Source: UBA6168 sp964573725 (GTDB lineage: Bacteria > Bacteroidota > Bacteroidia > Chitinophagales > Saprospiraceae). Taken from it: a DNA stretch of 64,000 bases. The stretch is from assembly GCA_964573725.1 (NCBI GenBank), contig CAZNLJ010000004.1, positions 111,052 to 175,051 of the forward strand. Reading direction: 5' to 3'. Positions within the stretch are counted from its first letter, which is position 1. The number at the start of each line of letters is the position of its first letter. Shown here one piece after another: positions 37,389-45,309 of the stretch. A program made the translations under genes and the position numbers. A model generated the notes under the pieces. The model did no database searches. It was not told the DNA's origin and worked only from the letters and a program-made list of their open reading frames with translations.

Positions 37389-38459
37389 ATGTTTCAAGAC
37401 AGAGATTCGAAAATCAAGGCCCTCAACCTGGCAATAGACCGGATAGACAAGACTTTTGGCAAAGGGACTGTCATGCGGTTGGGCGACAAACAGGTATTGG
37501 ACATCGAATGTATTTCAACGGGTTCGTTGGGATTGGACCTCGCCCTCGGCGTAGGCGGGTTCCCCCGCGGCCGAATCATTGAAATCTACGGGCCGGAATC
37601 CTCCGGTAAGACGACACTTGCCATCCACGCCATCGCGGAATGTCAACGTTCCGGCGGGATCGCCGCTTTCATCGACGCGGAACACGCCTTTGACCGGTCC
37701 TATGCGGAAGCCTTGGGGGTGGAGACGGAGAGTCTCCTGATTTCCCAACCCGACAACGGGGAACAGGCCCTGGAAATCGCTGAGAACCTGATCCGCTCCG
37801 GTGCCATCGACATCATTGTCATCGATTCCGTAGCCGCCCTGGTTCCCCGAAGTGAAATCGAAGGGGAAATGGGGGATGCCAAGGTCGGCCTGCAAGCGCG
37901 CCTGATGTCCCAAGCCATGCGTAAGCTGACCGCCGCAATCGGCCGCACCCACTGCACCTGTATTTTCATCAACCAGCTCCGTGAAAAAATCGGTGTCATG
38001 TTCGGAAATCCCGAAACCACCACCGGTGGGAATGCACTCAAATTCTACGCCTCCATCCGCGTGGATATCCGCCGCAACGGACAAGCCATCAAGGATAAGG
38101 AAGGTAACGTGGTGGGCAATCACGTAAAAGTGAAAATTGTCAAGAACAAGGTGGCCCCCCCGTTCCGAACCGCTGAATTCGACATCATGTACGGGGAAGG
38201 AATTTCCAAGTCCGGGGAAATCGTCGATATGGGTGTAGACTTCGATATCATCACCAAAAGCGGTGCCTGGTATAGCTACGATGGCGCCAAAATCGCACAA
38301 GGCCGGGACGCCGCCAAACAATTCATTACCGATAATCCGGAGGTGGCGACAGAAATCGAACAAAAAATAAAGGCCAAATTGTCTTCCGCCAAGGTTCGCG
38401 CCGCTTCCACCCCATCGGACGAAGACGATTCGGGCAGCGGCTTCGGCGACGATGAATAA
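37389..38459 (+). CDS. recA: Recombinase RecA
   Basis: 356 residues, standard length. It forms filaments on single-stranded DNA, promotes strand exchange and drives SOS-type responses. Walker A is GPESSGKTTL, and the DNA-binding loop regions are VPRSEIEGEMGDAKVGLQARLMSQAMRKL-like (L1) and FGNPETTTGGNALKFYAS (L2), all intact. The C-terminus is acidic (DEDDSGSGFGDDE), as in most RecA proteins, where it restrains activity. It has its own promoter and a probable terminator hairpin at 38534–38579. Confidence 0.98.
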   Translation: MFQDRDSKIKALNLAIDRIDKTFGKGTVMRLGDKQVLDIECISTGSLGLDLALGVGGFPRGRIIEIYGPESSGKTTLAIHAIAECQRSGGIAAFIDAEHAFDRSYAEALGVETESLLISQPDNGEQALEIAENLIRSGAIDIIVIDSVAALVPRSEIEGEMGDAKVGLQARLMSQAMRKLTAAIGRTHCTCIFINQLREKIGVMFGNPETTTGGNALKFYASIRVDIRRNGQAIKDKEGNVVGNHVKVKIVKNKVAPPFRTAEFDIMYGEGISKSGEIVDMGVDFDIITKSGAWYSYDGAKIAQGRDAAKQFITDNPEVATEIEQKIKAKLSSAKVRAASTPSDEDDSGSGFGDDE

Positions 38460-39067
38460 GCCCTATTCATCCTCCCATCAGACACGATGCCGACCGGATT
38501 GCTCCGCTTTGCTTCGATCATCCTAATTCCGACGACAGCGCTGCCCCTCGGGTTCCCATACCCTTCGGACAGCGCTGTCCTTTCCTCGCTCCACCGACTG
38601 TTTCTTTATCTCGTCGACAATTTACCTCCCCCTCAAATGGGGTACCACCCGCCATTCATGTCCATCTCCTCCGACTCATGACAACCGGAATACCTTCCGC
38701 ACACCGCCTTGCATGTGCTTGAAAACCCTCCCGCCTATCCGTTGAAATTCTCCCCACTATCGACTCACCCGCCCTGCATGCTCCATCATGCCAGCGGAAT
38801 AAGGATTGCCGCATCCGACTTTCAGGCTGGAACCATCCTGTCATGCGTTGTACTTTTAGTGCCGGAGATGTGTCACTATCGCCCTTCCCTCCTCTTCCCC
38901 AAGTCTCCCCACCATACTCCGCGCAGGTGACAACGCCTTAATCAACCCCGGCGGTGCTGCATGTAATACTTTCAATCACACGGAAAAAAAATCCACTAAT
39001 TGGTCAAATGTACCTAATTCGCGGACCCCTCCCCACTACAAGCCGGTCAAATTCTCCCGGCACCGAC
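38460..39067. other. Intergenic region between convergent recA and rsmG
   Basis: 608 bases. Apart from the hairpin at 38534–38579 I see no gene, RNA or repeat. The frames present are short, low in family character and not preceded by promoters. Confidence 0.5.
38534..38579. terminator. Long inverted repeat downstream of recA
   Basis: GACAGCGCTG (38534–38543) and CAGCGCTGTC (38570–38579) are perfect inverted repeats separated by 26 nt; the second arm is itself part of a 14-bp palindrome. It lies 75 bases past the recA stop. Termination is the simplest reading; there is no T-run. Confidence 0.4.
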
Positions 39068-39706
39068 TCATCCCTGAACATACACCACATACTTTTCCCG
39101 GAAATAAGCCAGGTCGAACCAATCGCTTATCGCGTAAATCTCCGAATACTCCCCCCGCGGCAAAGCTTTGATTTCCGCCTGGACATTCCCCCCTTTCAGC
39201 GCGATAAGCCCGTTGGGCAGTACATGCCGATGCTGCTCCTTCAACAGCCGGTGCGACCATTGCCGCAATTGTTCCAAAGGTGCGACGGCACGGGAAACGG
39301 CAAAATCATAGACCCGGCCCCGGATGGTCTCCACCCGATCGGCTGTGGCACGGACATTCGTCAGGGACAATTGCCCCGCAATATCCTGTACAACCTTGAT
39401 CTTCTTCATGGTACCATCTACCAAATGAAAAGACACTTCCGGGAAGAAAATCGCCAGGGGGATACCCGGGAATCCTCCTCCCGTCCCGATATCGAGGACC
39501 TGTGCCCCCGGCTGGAAATGCAGCAGCTTGGCAATCGCCAGTGCGTGTAACACATGATGCTCATACAACTGGTCGATATCTTTCCTCGATATCAGATTGA
39601 TTTTCCCGTTCCAGGTCCGGTACAAATCCTCCAAGGCGGCAAAACGCTCCAGTTGCATCCCGTCCAACGCAGGAAAATAAGTCGTCAACGCTTCGTATGT
39701 CATCAT
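39068..39706 (-). CDS. rsmG: 16S rRNA (guanine-527-N7)-methyltransferase
   Basis: 212 residues. It methylates G527 of 16S rRNA with S-adenosylmethionine. The SAM-binding motif is VLDIGTGGGFPGIPLAI; WNGKINLISRKD and the SRAVAPLEQL segment are family signatures. It ends at DLAYFREKYVVYVQG without further domains. rsmG is alone here, not in the usual mnmG/parAB setting. Confidence 0.95.
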   Translation of the reverse strand: MMTYEALTTYFPALDGMQLERFAALEDLYRTWNGKINLISRKDIDQLYEHHVLHALAIAKLLHFQPGAQVLDIGTGGGFPGIPLAIFFPEVSFHLVDGTMKKIKVVQDIAGQLSLTNVRATADRVETIRGRVYDFAVSRAVAPLEQLRQWSHRLLKEQHRHVLPNGLIALKGGNVQAEIKALPRGEYSEIYAISDWFDLAYFREKYVVYVQG

Positions 39707-39868
39707 GTCGTGATAAGGCGTGTATCGATAAACGCAAATTGATTATCCAAAATTCGCTTTTTTTCTAATATTGCACGGAAGGAGATATTTTCACCAGGAA
39801 CCCGAAGCCGGAAACTGGCGCTTTCGACGACCTGTTCTCGGCAAAAGAACCCGCCCTACTTCACCTGC

Positions 39869-40999
39869 ATGGCTTTCAAAGTACTGGTCATCAGCAACTA
39901 TCGCGATACGATCGGGGTTCGGCCCGAAGCGGAGCTGTTCATTCGAATCCAACAGGCCGGTGTCCTGGTGACCATCATGACTTTTCCCGATGCCCCATAT
40001 GCTGCCCGTTTCCGCGCCGCCGGCATCCGGGTCATCCCCTTCCACCCGACTAAGAAATTCGATTTACGAGCCATCCGAACCATCCGCCAGGAATTGATCG
40101 ACGGTCGTTATGATTATCTGCACCTGTTCAATGGCCCGGTAATCCGCAACGGCTTGCCGGCCGCCGTCGGCCTCCCTGTCAAGGTCATCCTCTACCGGGG
40201 CTATACCGGCCACATTCACTGGCTCGACCCGACCGCCTACCTGAAGTACCTCCACCCCAGGGTGGACCGCATCATTTGTATCGCTCCGGCCATCACCGAA
40301 TTGTTCCGCCGGCAACCTACTTTTCGTGCGGACAAGGCCGTCACCATTCCTAAGGGACACGACCCTGCCTGGTATCAGGACGTTCTACCGAACAGGGCGC
40401 TTATCCGCGAAACCTGGCAGGTGCCCGACGAAGCCTTCCTGGTCGTCTGTGTTGCCAACAACCGCAGGATGAAAGGCATTCCCGTCCTGCTTGAAGCCAC
40501 CCATGCCCTGCCAGCCGCCCGCCCTATCCACTTCCTGCTGATCGGCCACAAGATGGACCACCCTACCCAAAGGAAAGCCGTGGAAGAAAGTCCGTTCCGC
40601 GACCGCATTCACCTGGCAGGATTCCGCACGGACGCCCTATCCCTGCTCGCCGCCGCAGATGCCTTCGTCTTGCCCTCCCTATATGGTGAAGCCACGACGA
40701 AAGCCCTGTTGGAAGCCATGTCGCTCGGCGTCCCTCCCATCATAACCGACATTCCGGGAAACCGGGGCGTCGTCTCGGATGGCGAGACCGGACGGGTGGT
40801 GCCGCCCGGGGATGCCGCCGCGCTGGCGGCCGCAATTTGGCAACTGGAAAACAACCGTGCGCTGGCGCGGCGTTGGGGGCAGGCGGCCCGGGATTCCGTC
40901 CGCAAGGATTTCCACATCCAACGTACGGAAAAGGCCCTGTTGTCCTTGTATAAGGAGCTGCGGCTCCAAGAAACCGATTCGTCCCAAGCGAACCGTTGA
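39869..40999 (+). CDS. Family 4 glycosyltransferase
   Basis: 376 residues with the GT-B fold. The C-terminal half has the GT4 signature: LIGHKMDH, DRIHLAGFRTDALSLLAAADAFVLPSLYGEATTKALLEAMSLGVPPI, with the EX7E-type acidic residues in GEATTKALLEA. The N-terminal half, SNYRDTIGVRPEAELFIRIQQAG, is the acceptor side. Sugar and acceptor are unknown. A one-mismatch -7 element (TAATATTG) lies at 39766–39773. Confidence 0.85.
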   Translation: MAFKVLVISNYRDTIGVRPEAELFIRIQQAGVLVTIMTFPDAPYAARFRAAGIRVIPFHPTKKFDLRAIRTIRQELIDGRYDYLHLFNGPVIRNGLPAAVGLPVKVILYRGYTGHIHWLDPTAYLKYLHPRVDRIICIAPAITELFRRQPTFRADKAVTIPKGHDPAWYQDVLPNRALIRETWQVPDEAFLVVCVANNRRMKGIPVLLEATHALPAARPIHFLLIGHKMDHPTQRKAVEESPFRDRIHLAGFRTDALSLLAAADAFVLPSLYGEATTKALLEAMSLGVPPIITDIPGNRGVVSDGETGRVVPPGDAAALAAAIWQLENNRALARRWGQAARDSVRKDFHIQRTEKALLSLYKELRLQETDSSQANR

Positions 41000-41007
41000 C
41001 GACACGT

Positions 41008-41508
41008 TCAAGTCGGGAAAACCGCCACGCACTTCAGTTCGATGGCGATGGGAGAAGGCAGGGAGACCACCCCGACGGTCGTACGGCAAGGTTGTGTCGA
41101 GGGATCCGGGAAATACTGGGCATATATCTCGTTGTAAATATGGAAATCCCGCTGCATGTCGGTGAGAAAAACCGTAACGTCCACCAAATCCTCCCAAGAA
41201 GCGCCTGCCGCCGCCAACACCTGGCGGACATTTCGGAACACCGCGTGACACTGCGCGGAAAAATCAAAGGCCGTGTACAGCCCGTGGGCATTCCGTTGCA
41301 ACCCGGGCACCTCGTTGGTCTGCGGATCGCGGGGACCGATACCGGACAAGAACAACAGGTTCCCTACCCGACGGGCATGCGGATAACTTCCCATGGAACG
41401 GGGAGCGGCAGCCGCATCGACGACCAGCGGTCTTCCTTCGGCAGCGGCGTCGGAATTTGCCGGGTACTTGTTTGTCGATTCCGGATCCACGCTCAGAAGG
41501 CTATCCAT
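41008..41508 (-). CDS. RidA/YjgF-family deaminase-like protein
   Basis: 166 residues. From MGSYPHARRVGNLLFLSGIGPRDP onward it is a standard RidA domain (VFRNVRQVLAAAGASWEDLVDVTVFLTDM; PCRTTVGVVSLP with the conserved Arg). RidA proteins hydrolyse reactive enamine/imine intermediates; the SYPHARR opening resembles 2-aminomuconate deaminase-type members. The first about 38 residues are an unusual extension: the ATG at 41508 overlaps the end of the upstream dehydrogenase by 16 bases. The internal ATG before GSYPHARR would give a normal-length protein and is a real alternative start. Confidence 0.85.
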   Translation of the reverse strand: MDSLLSVDPESTNKYPANSDAAAEGRPLVVDAAAAPRSMGSYPHARRVGNLLFLSGIGPRDPQTNEVPGLQRNAHGLYTAFDFSAQCHAVFRNVRQVLAAAGASWEDLVDVTVFLTDMQRDFHIYNEIYAQYFPDPSTQPCRTTVGVVSLPSPIAIELKCVAVFPT

Positions 41509-42644
41509 TTTTGTTCGCTCTTGCCGGAGGCAATGACCTTTTCGATGAACCGCATCCCCCTGACCCCATCGTGTACCGTCGGGAAATCCTGGTAAACCGC
41601 CGCCGGTTCCTGCCCCGATAGCCGGGCCCGGACACATCGGGCAAAATTCCGGTAAATATTCGCAAACGCTTCCAGGTAACCTTCCGGATGCCCCGCCGGG
41701 ATACGGGTATGCGCACCGGCTTCCGGGGACAAGCGGTGCCCGCCTGTCCGGAGCACCTCCATCGGCTTGTCCAGCCATTTCACATACAAGCTGTTCGGTG
41801 CCATCTGCGACCACTGCAAACCGGCCTTCGTCCCATATATCCGGATATTGAGGTTGTTCTCCTCGCCGGCGGAAATCTGGCTTGCGTGCAGGATACCCTT
41901 GGCACCGTTTTCGAACCGCAACAGGACGTTCCCGTCGTCATCGAGCCGACGCCCTTCCACGAAAGTGCTGATATCCGCGCAAAGTGCCGATATCTGCAAG
42001 CCCGTCATGTACTCCGCCAGATTCTCCGCGTGTGTGCCGATATCACCCATCGCCCCGGCAATCCCCGATTGGGAGGGATCCGTGCGCCAACCTGCCTGCT
42101 TGCTGCCGGAATCCTCCACCTTGGTGGTCAGCCATCCTTGGGGATACTCCACCACGACCTTCCTGACCTCCCCGATTTCACCGTTCCGGATCATGGCACG
42201 CGCATGCTTCACCAGCGGATATCCGGTGTAGTTGTGCGTCAACGCAAAGAATAATCCCGTTTGCTCCACCAAGTCCGCCAGGTGCTCCGCTTCCGCCATG
42301 TCGAAGCAGAGCGGCTTGTCGCAAACGACATGGAAACCGTTCTCCAAGGCCATCCGCGCAGGTCCGTAGTGCACGTGATTGGGCGTGACGATCGCCACAA
42401 AATCCATCCGCTCCCCCTCCGGCAAGGCTTTCTCCTTTTCGATCATCTCCTGATAGCTCCCGTAGACCCGATCGGCAGGAAGAAAGAGATCTTCCCCGGA
42501 CAGGCGGGATTTCTCCGGATCGGAGCTGAAGGCACCACATACCAATGCGATTTCCCCATCCAGGGCGGCAGCCATCCGGTGGACGGCACCAATGAAAGCG
42601 CCCCGTCCCCCACCGACCATTCCCATGCGTATTTTTCGGTTCAT
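41493..42644 (-). CDS. Gfo/Idh/MocA-family NAD(P)-dependent dehydrogenase
   Basis: 383 residues. N-terminal Rossmann fold with GMVGGGRGAFIGAVHR, and the family EKP-type motif as CDKPLCFDMAEAEHL, where Lys of DKP is the usual catalytic/cofactor residue. THNYTGYPLVKHAR and GDIGTHAENLAEYMTG are typical of the sugar dehydrogenases of the family. It sits directly upstream of RidA and downstream of the DUF1080 gene. In Bacteroidota and related phyla these enzymes often oxidise sugars or glycosides to 3-keto forms, which DUF1080 proteins then cleave. That link is inference from context. Confidence 0.9.
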   Translation of the reverse strand: MNRKIRMGMVGGGRGAFIGAVHRMAAALDGEIALVCGAFSSDPEKSRLSGEDLFLPADRVYGSYQEMIEKEKALPEGERMDFVAIVTPNHVHYGPARMALENGFHVVCDKPLCFDMAEAEHLADLVEQTGLFFALTHNYTGYPLVKHARAMIRNGEIGEVRKVVVEYPQGWLTTKVEDSGSKQAGWRTDPSQSGIAGAMGDIGTHAENLAEYMTGLQISALCADISTFVEGRRLDDDGNVLLRFENGAKGILHASQISAGEENNLNIRIYGTKAGLQWSQMAPNSLYVKWLDKPMEVLRTGGHRLSPEAGAHTRIPAGHPEGYLEAFANIYRNFARCVRARLSGQEPAAVYQDFPTVHDGVRGMRFIEKVIASGKSEQKWIAF

Positions 42645-42710
42645 GACATGTTATGTTTTTGGACATGGATAGCTCCGTATCGGACCCGGCAGCCCATCCC
42701 ATGCTGCGGC

Positions 42711-43484
42711 TTAAAGTTTACGGATCTTGATGTTGCGGAAACGTATCGCGTGACCGTGGTCCTGCAGCCCGATGTGACCTTCCGACATACGGGCATAGTT
42801 GGGGTATTCCTTGAACTTCGACCGGTTGAGCTGCTCGGTCCATTCTGCGGAACCGACCTCATAATCCAGGCAGCGCCGGCCGTTCAACCAATGCTCCACC
42901 TTGCCGTCCTGATGAACGATGCGGGCGGTATTCCAGGTCCCGACCGGTTCCATGTATTGGGCGACCGAAGCCTCCATGTCGTAATTGTCCCCGGTCCGAT
43001 GGGTATCCATATCGAAGTCCTTCAACAAGGTGGCATAAACCGCCTCGTCGATCAGCTGGTATTCCGGTGCATTGTTCCAAATGGAACGGTCCGGTTCCTC
43101 CCATACGAAGTAGAAAATCCCCCCGTTGGCGGAATCCGACAGGAGAAAATCCACGGACAGTTCGAAATTGCCGAACTTCTCCCGCGTAATGATATCCCCA
43201 CCAAAATCCTCCGGCCTCGGGTCGGGCGGATGAAGCACAACGAGTTCGCCGTTTTCGACGGTCCAACCGGCGGCGGGCATGGATGGACGATTGTAGCCGC
43301 GCCATGCGTCGACGGACTGGCCGTCGAACAGCAGCTGCCATCCGGCTTCCGCTTCCGCAGGGCTCAACCGGTTCTGGGTGGTATCGGTAACGACGGCGGT
43401 CTCACCGCCCGTTTCGGCGGAAGGGGCGTCGCAAGCCAGGCCCACCATGGAAACCGCAAGAAGCAGGGTGGAAAAATGTTTCAT
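42711..43484 (-). CDS. DUF1080 / 3-keto-disaccharide hydrolase-domain protein, exported
   Basis: 257 residues with a signal sequence ending GLAC at Cys18 (a weak lipobox). The rest is one DUF1080 concanavalin-like beta-sandwich: GWQLLFDGQSVDAWRGYN, NGELVV, DIITREKFGNFELSVDFLLS, ANGGIFYFV, PEYQLIDE, and the closing GHIGLQDHGHAIRFRNIKIRKL. Family members hydrolyse 3-keto-glycosides. Secretion to the periplasm fits a two-step scheme with the adjacent dehydrogenase. Confidence 0.9.
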   Translation of the reverse strand: MKHFSTLLLAVSMVGLACDAPSAETGGETAVVTDTTQNRLSPAEAEAGWQLLFDGQSVDAWRGYNRPSMPAAGWTVENGELVVLHPPDPRPEDFGGDIITREKFGNFELSVDFLLSDSANGGIFYFVWEEPDRSIWNNAPEYQLIDEAVYATLLKDFDMDTHRTGDNYDMEASVAQYMEPVGTWNTARIVHQDGKVEHWLNGRRCLDYEVGSAEWTEQLNRSKFKEYPNYARMSEGHIGLQDHGHAIRFRNIKIRKL

Positions 43485-43526
43485 GCAAGTCGATTTTTCG
43501 TTGATGAATCGGATCCGGTCCGGCCT

Positions 43527-44093
43527 TCACACCGTCAGCAGGTCTTTTTCCTTACTTTCGATGGTTTGGTCGATTTTCCGGGTATAATCGTTGACCAGCT
43601 GCTGGACTTCCTGTTCTTTTTGACGGCCCGTGTCTTCCGGGAAACCGTCTTTGACCGCTTTCTTAATGTGGTCCAAGGCCTTATGCCTGGCGGAACGGAG
43701 ACTGATTTTCGCTTCCTCCCCCAGATGGCGGGCCTGTTTCACCAAATCCTTCCGGCGCTCTTCGGTCAACGGCGGAATGGACAGGCGGATCACCTCCCCG
43801 TCGTTCATCGGCGTGATACCCAAATTGGCTTCGAAAATCGCCCTTTCGATCGGTGCCAGCAAGGATTTCTCCCAAGGCTGGATGACGATGGTCCGGGCAT
43901 CCGCCGTGGCGACGCTCGCCACTTGGTTGACCGGTGTCATTTGGCCGTAATAATTGACGGCAATATCAATGAGCAGGGAAGCGGAAGCCTTTCCGGTCCT
44001 GATTTTCGTCAACTCGAAACGAAGGTGTTCAAGGGCAGCCTCCATGGAGCCGGCTGCTGCATCCATGACGGAGCCAATCTCTTCTGATAGCAT
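43527..44093 (-). CDS. frr: Ribosome recycling factor
   Basis: 188 residues. It splits post-termination ribosomes together with EF-G. LRFELTKIRTGKASASLLIDI, DARTIVIQPWEKS, NLGITPMNDGEVIRLSIPPLTEERRKDLVK and SLRSARHKALDHIKK are the conserved helices and hinge of RRF. It follows the PIN-domain gene by 74 bases. The usual neighbour pyrH is not present. Confidence 0.97.
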   Translation of the reverse strand: MLSEEIGSVMDAAAGSMEAALEHLRFELTKIRTGKASASLLIDIAVNYYGQMTPVNQVASVATADARTIVIQPWEKSLLAPIERAIFEANLGITPMNDGEVIRLSIPPLTEERRKDLVKQARHLGEEAKISLRSARHKALDHIKKAVKDGFPEDTGRQKEQEVQQLVNDYTRKIDQTIESKEKDLLTV

Positions 44094-44167
44094 AAGGCAC
44101 TGTTATGGGTGAAAAATATGGGGCCGACCTGCCGGAACAGACGGTCGGAGGTTCGGGATAGCCCCGG

Positions 44168-44860
44168 TTAAAAATTATAGACGACCTCCCCGTTGCGGAT
44201 ATCGATATCGTTGGAATCCTTCATGCGCTGGATGATGCGGTCGATGTTGCCATGCAGGGAGAGTTCCTGGCTGTGCAAAAGTATGTAATTTTTCAAAGTG
44301 GCAATTTGTTCCGGCCGGTTCCCGGAACGGATGAGCCGCTTGACGGTCTCCTCGGCCGTGCGGGTGATGATCTCATCATCCACCAGCACCGGGACGCCGT
44401 CGTCGTCATCCCGGAAAGCGTGGAAATCCGTATATCCCCCCGGTTCCTGATGTCCGTCCTTGTCCAGGTTGAACTCCCGGAACACGGGACCCTCTTCCTT
44501 CTTACGCCGTACCCGCAGGCAATTCCGACCGGAGGCGTTGATGAAATTCACCAGGGGGTCGAAGGCCGGGTCGTTGGAAATGACGGCGAATTCCACGTCC
44601 CGCTCCACCTTTTGGTGCAACCGACCCATTACGAAAGCGATGTAATAGTTGAGCCGGCTGTCCTTCGCATGGCCGGCTACGATCCAACGGAGGCTTTTGC
44701 CCGCCCGTTGCAATTGCCGGACCATCGACAAGGGAATTTCCTCCTGTTTCTCATCTATGAAAACAAAGATCCGGGAAGCGACTTTCTCCAGCTTCTTGAA
44801 CTTGATCTGAACAAGGTTCTCGTAATCTATGAAGACGTACCGTCTGTTTTGCGTATTCAT
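44168..44860 (-). CDS. PIN/NYN-like domain protein
   Basis: 230 residues. RYVFIDYENL at the N-terminus (Asp12), an acidic patch in VISNDPAFDPLVNFINASG, and HAKDSRLNYYIAFVMG resemble the PIN-like (NYN-type) nuclease fold, with acidic residues placed to bind metal. The C-terminal 70 residues (ETVKRLIRSGNRPEQIATLKNYILL) form a helical, possibly RNA-binding, extension. No antitoxin gene is adjacent, so a housekeeping RNA role with frr as neighbour is more likely than a toxin-antitoxin module. The activity is untested. Confidence 0.72.
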   Translation of the reverse strand: MNTQNRRYVFIDYENLVQIKFKKLEKVASRIFVFIDEKQEEIPLSMVRQLQRAGKSLRWIVAGHAKDSRLNYYIAFVMGRLHQKVERDVEFAVISNDPAFDPLVNFINASGRNCLRVRRKKEEGPVFREFNLDKDGHQEPGGYTDFHAFRDDDDGVPVLVDDEIITRTAEETVKRLIRSGNRPEQIATLKNYILLHSQELSLHGNIDRIIQRMKDSNDIDIRNGEVVYNF

Positions 44861-45093
44861 GTTTCAAATGCTGGCGATGCCCGGCCCGAGGGTATTCCCA
44901 AACGGACAACCGGGAAGCGAAGGTAATGAATTCGGACGTATCTGCACGTCGTTTCCCACCCTTGTTTTTTTTCAGGTATCCTGTCTTTCACCCGGTTCGG
45001 CCTGCCGAACCGGCACCGGTCCGGAACGCCGGCGGACGACCTGCACCAAACGGCCTATGGGTCGATGTGCAACGGAACCCCAAGCGGTGGCTA

Positions 45094-45119
45094 AAATATA
45101 TAAGTTGTGAAATATATAA
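45094..45119. repeat. Tandem AT-rich direct repeat AAATATATAA
   Basis: Two identical 10-bp copies, at 45094–45103 and 45110–45119, separated by 6 bases in an otherwise GC-rich region. They could be a UP-like or protein-binding element upstream of the promoter at 45196. Confidence 0.5.
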
Positions 45120-45195
45120 AAGATTCCGGATAAAATTGTCGTTCTCTTCAAACCGGCACGACGGCGGGTAGCCAGGAAAGGAAAAGCCTGACCGG

Positions 45196-45227
45196 TTTCC
45201 GATATTTAGGGCAATTCCTTATTTTGG
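45196..45227 (+). promoter_or_regulatory. Candidate promoter of the glucosaminidase gene (TTTC-N20-TATTTTGG)
   Basis: One mismatch in each element relative to TTTG/TAnnTTTG, with ideal 20-nt spacing. Leader about 80 nt. Confidence 0.4.
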
Positions 45228-45309
45228 TCTCGCCGGAAATGGTATGGATTTCCTGCGCGTCGGGGAAGCCCGGCCTGCTTGCCGTACCCGGTATCCCCGA
45301 AATCGCTGA

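Larger units (their letters stand above)
44861..45309. other. Intergenic region with an AT-rich island
   Basis: 449 bases between the divergent PIN and glucosaminidase genes. It contains an AT-rich stretch (about 45090–45140) with a 10-bp direct repeat, and a candidate promoter at 45196–45227. No gene is seen. Confidence 0.55.

Noticed and set aside
42261..44087. 608-codon plus-strand frame opposite the dehydrogenase, DUF1080 gene and frr
   Set aside because: Spans three well-supported genes on the other strand.
44168..44860. Toxin-antitoxin module reading of the PIN-like gene
   Set aside because: At 230 residues it is longer than VapC-type toxins and has no small antitoxin gene beside it.
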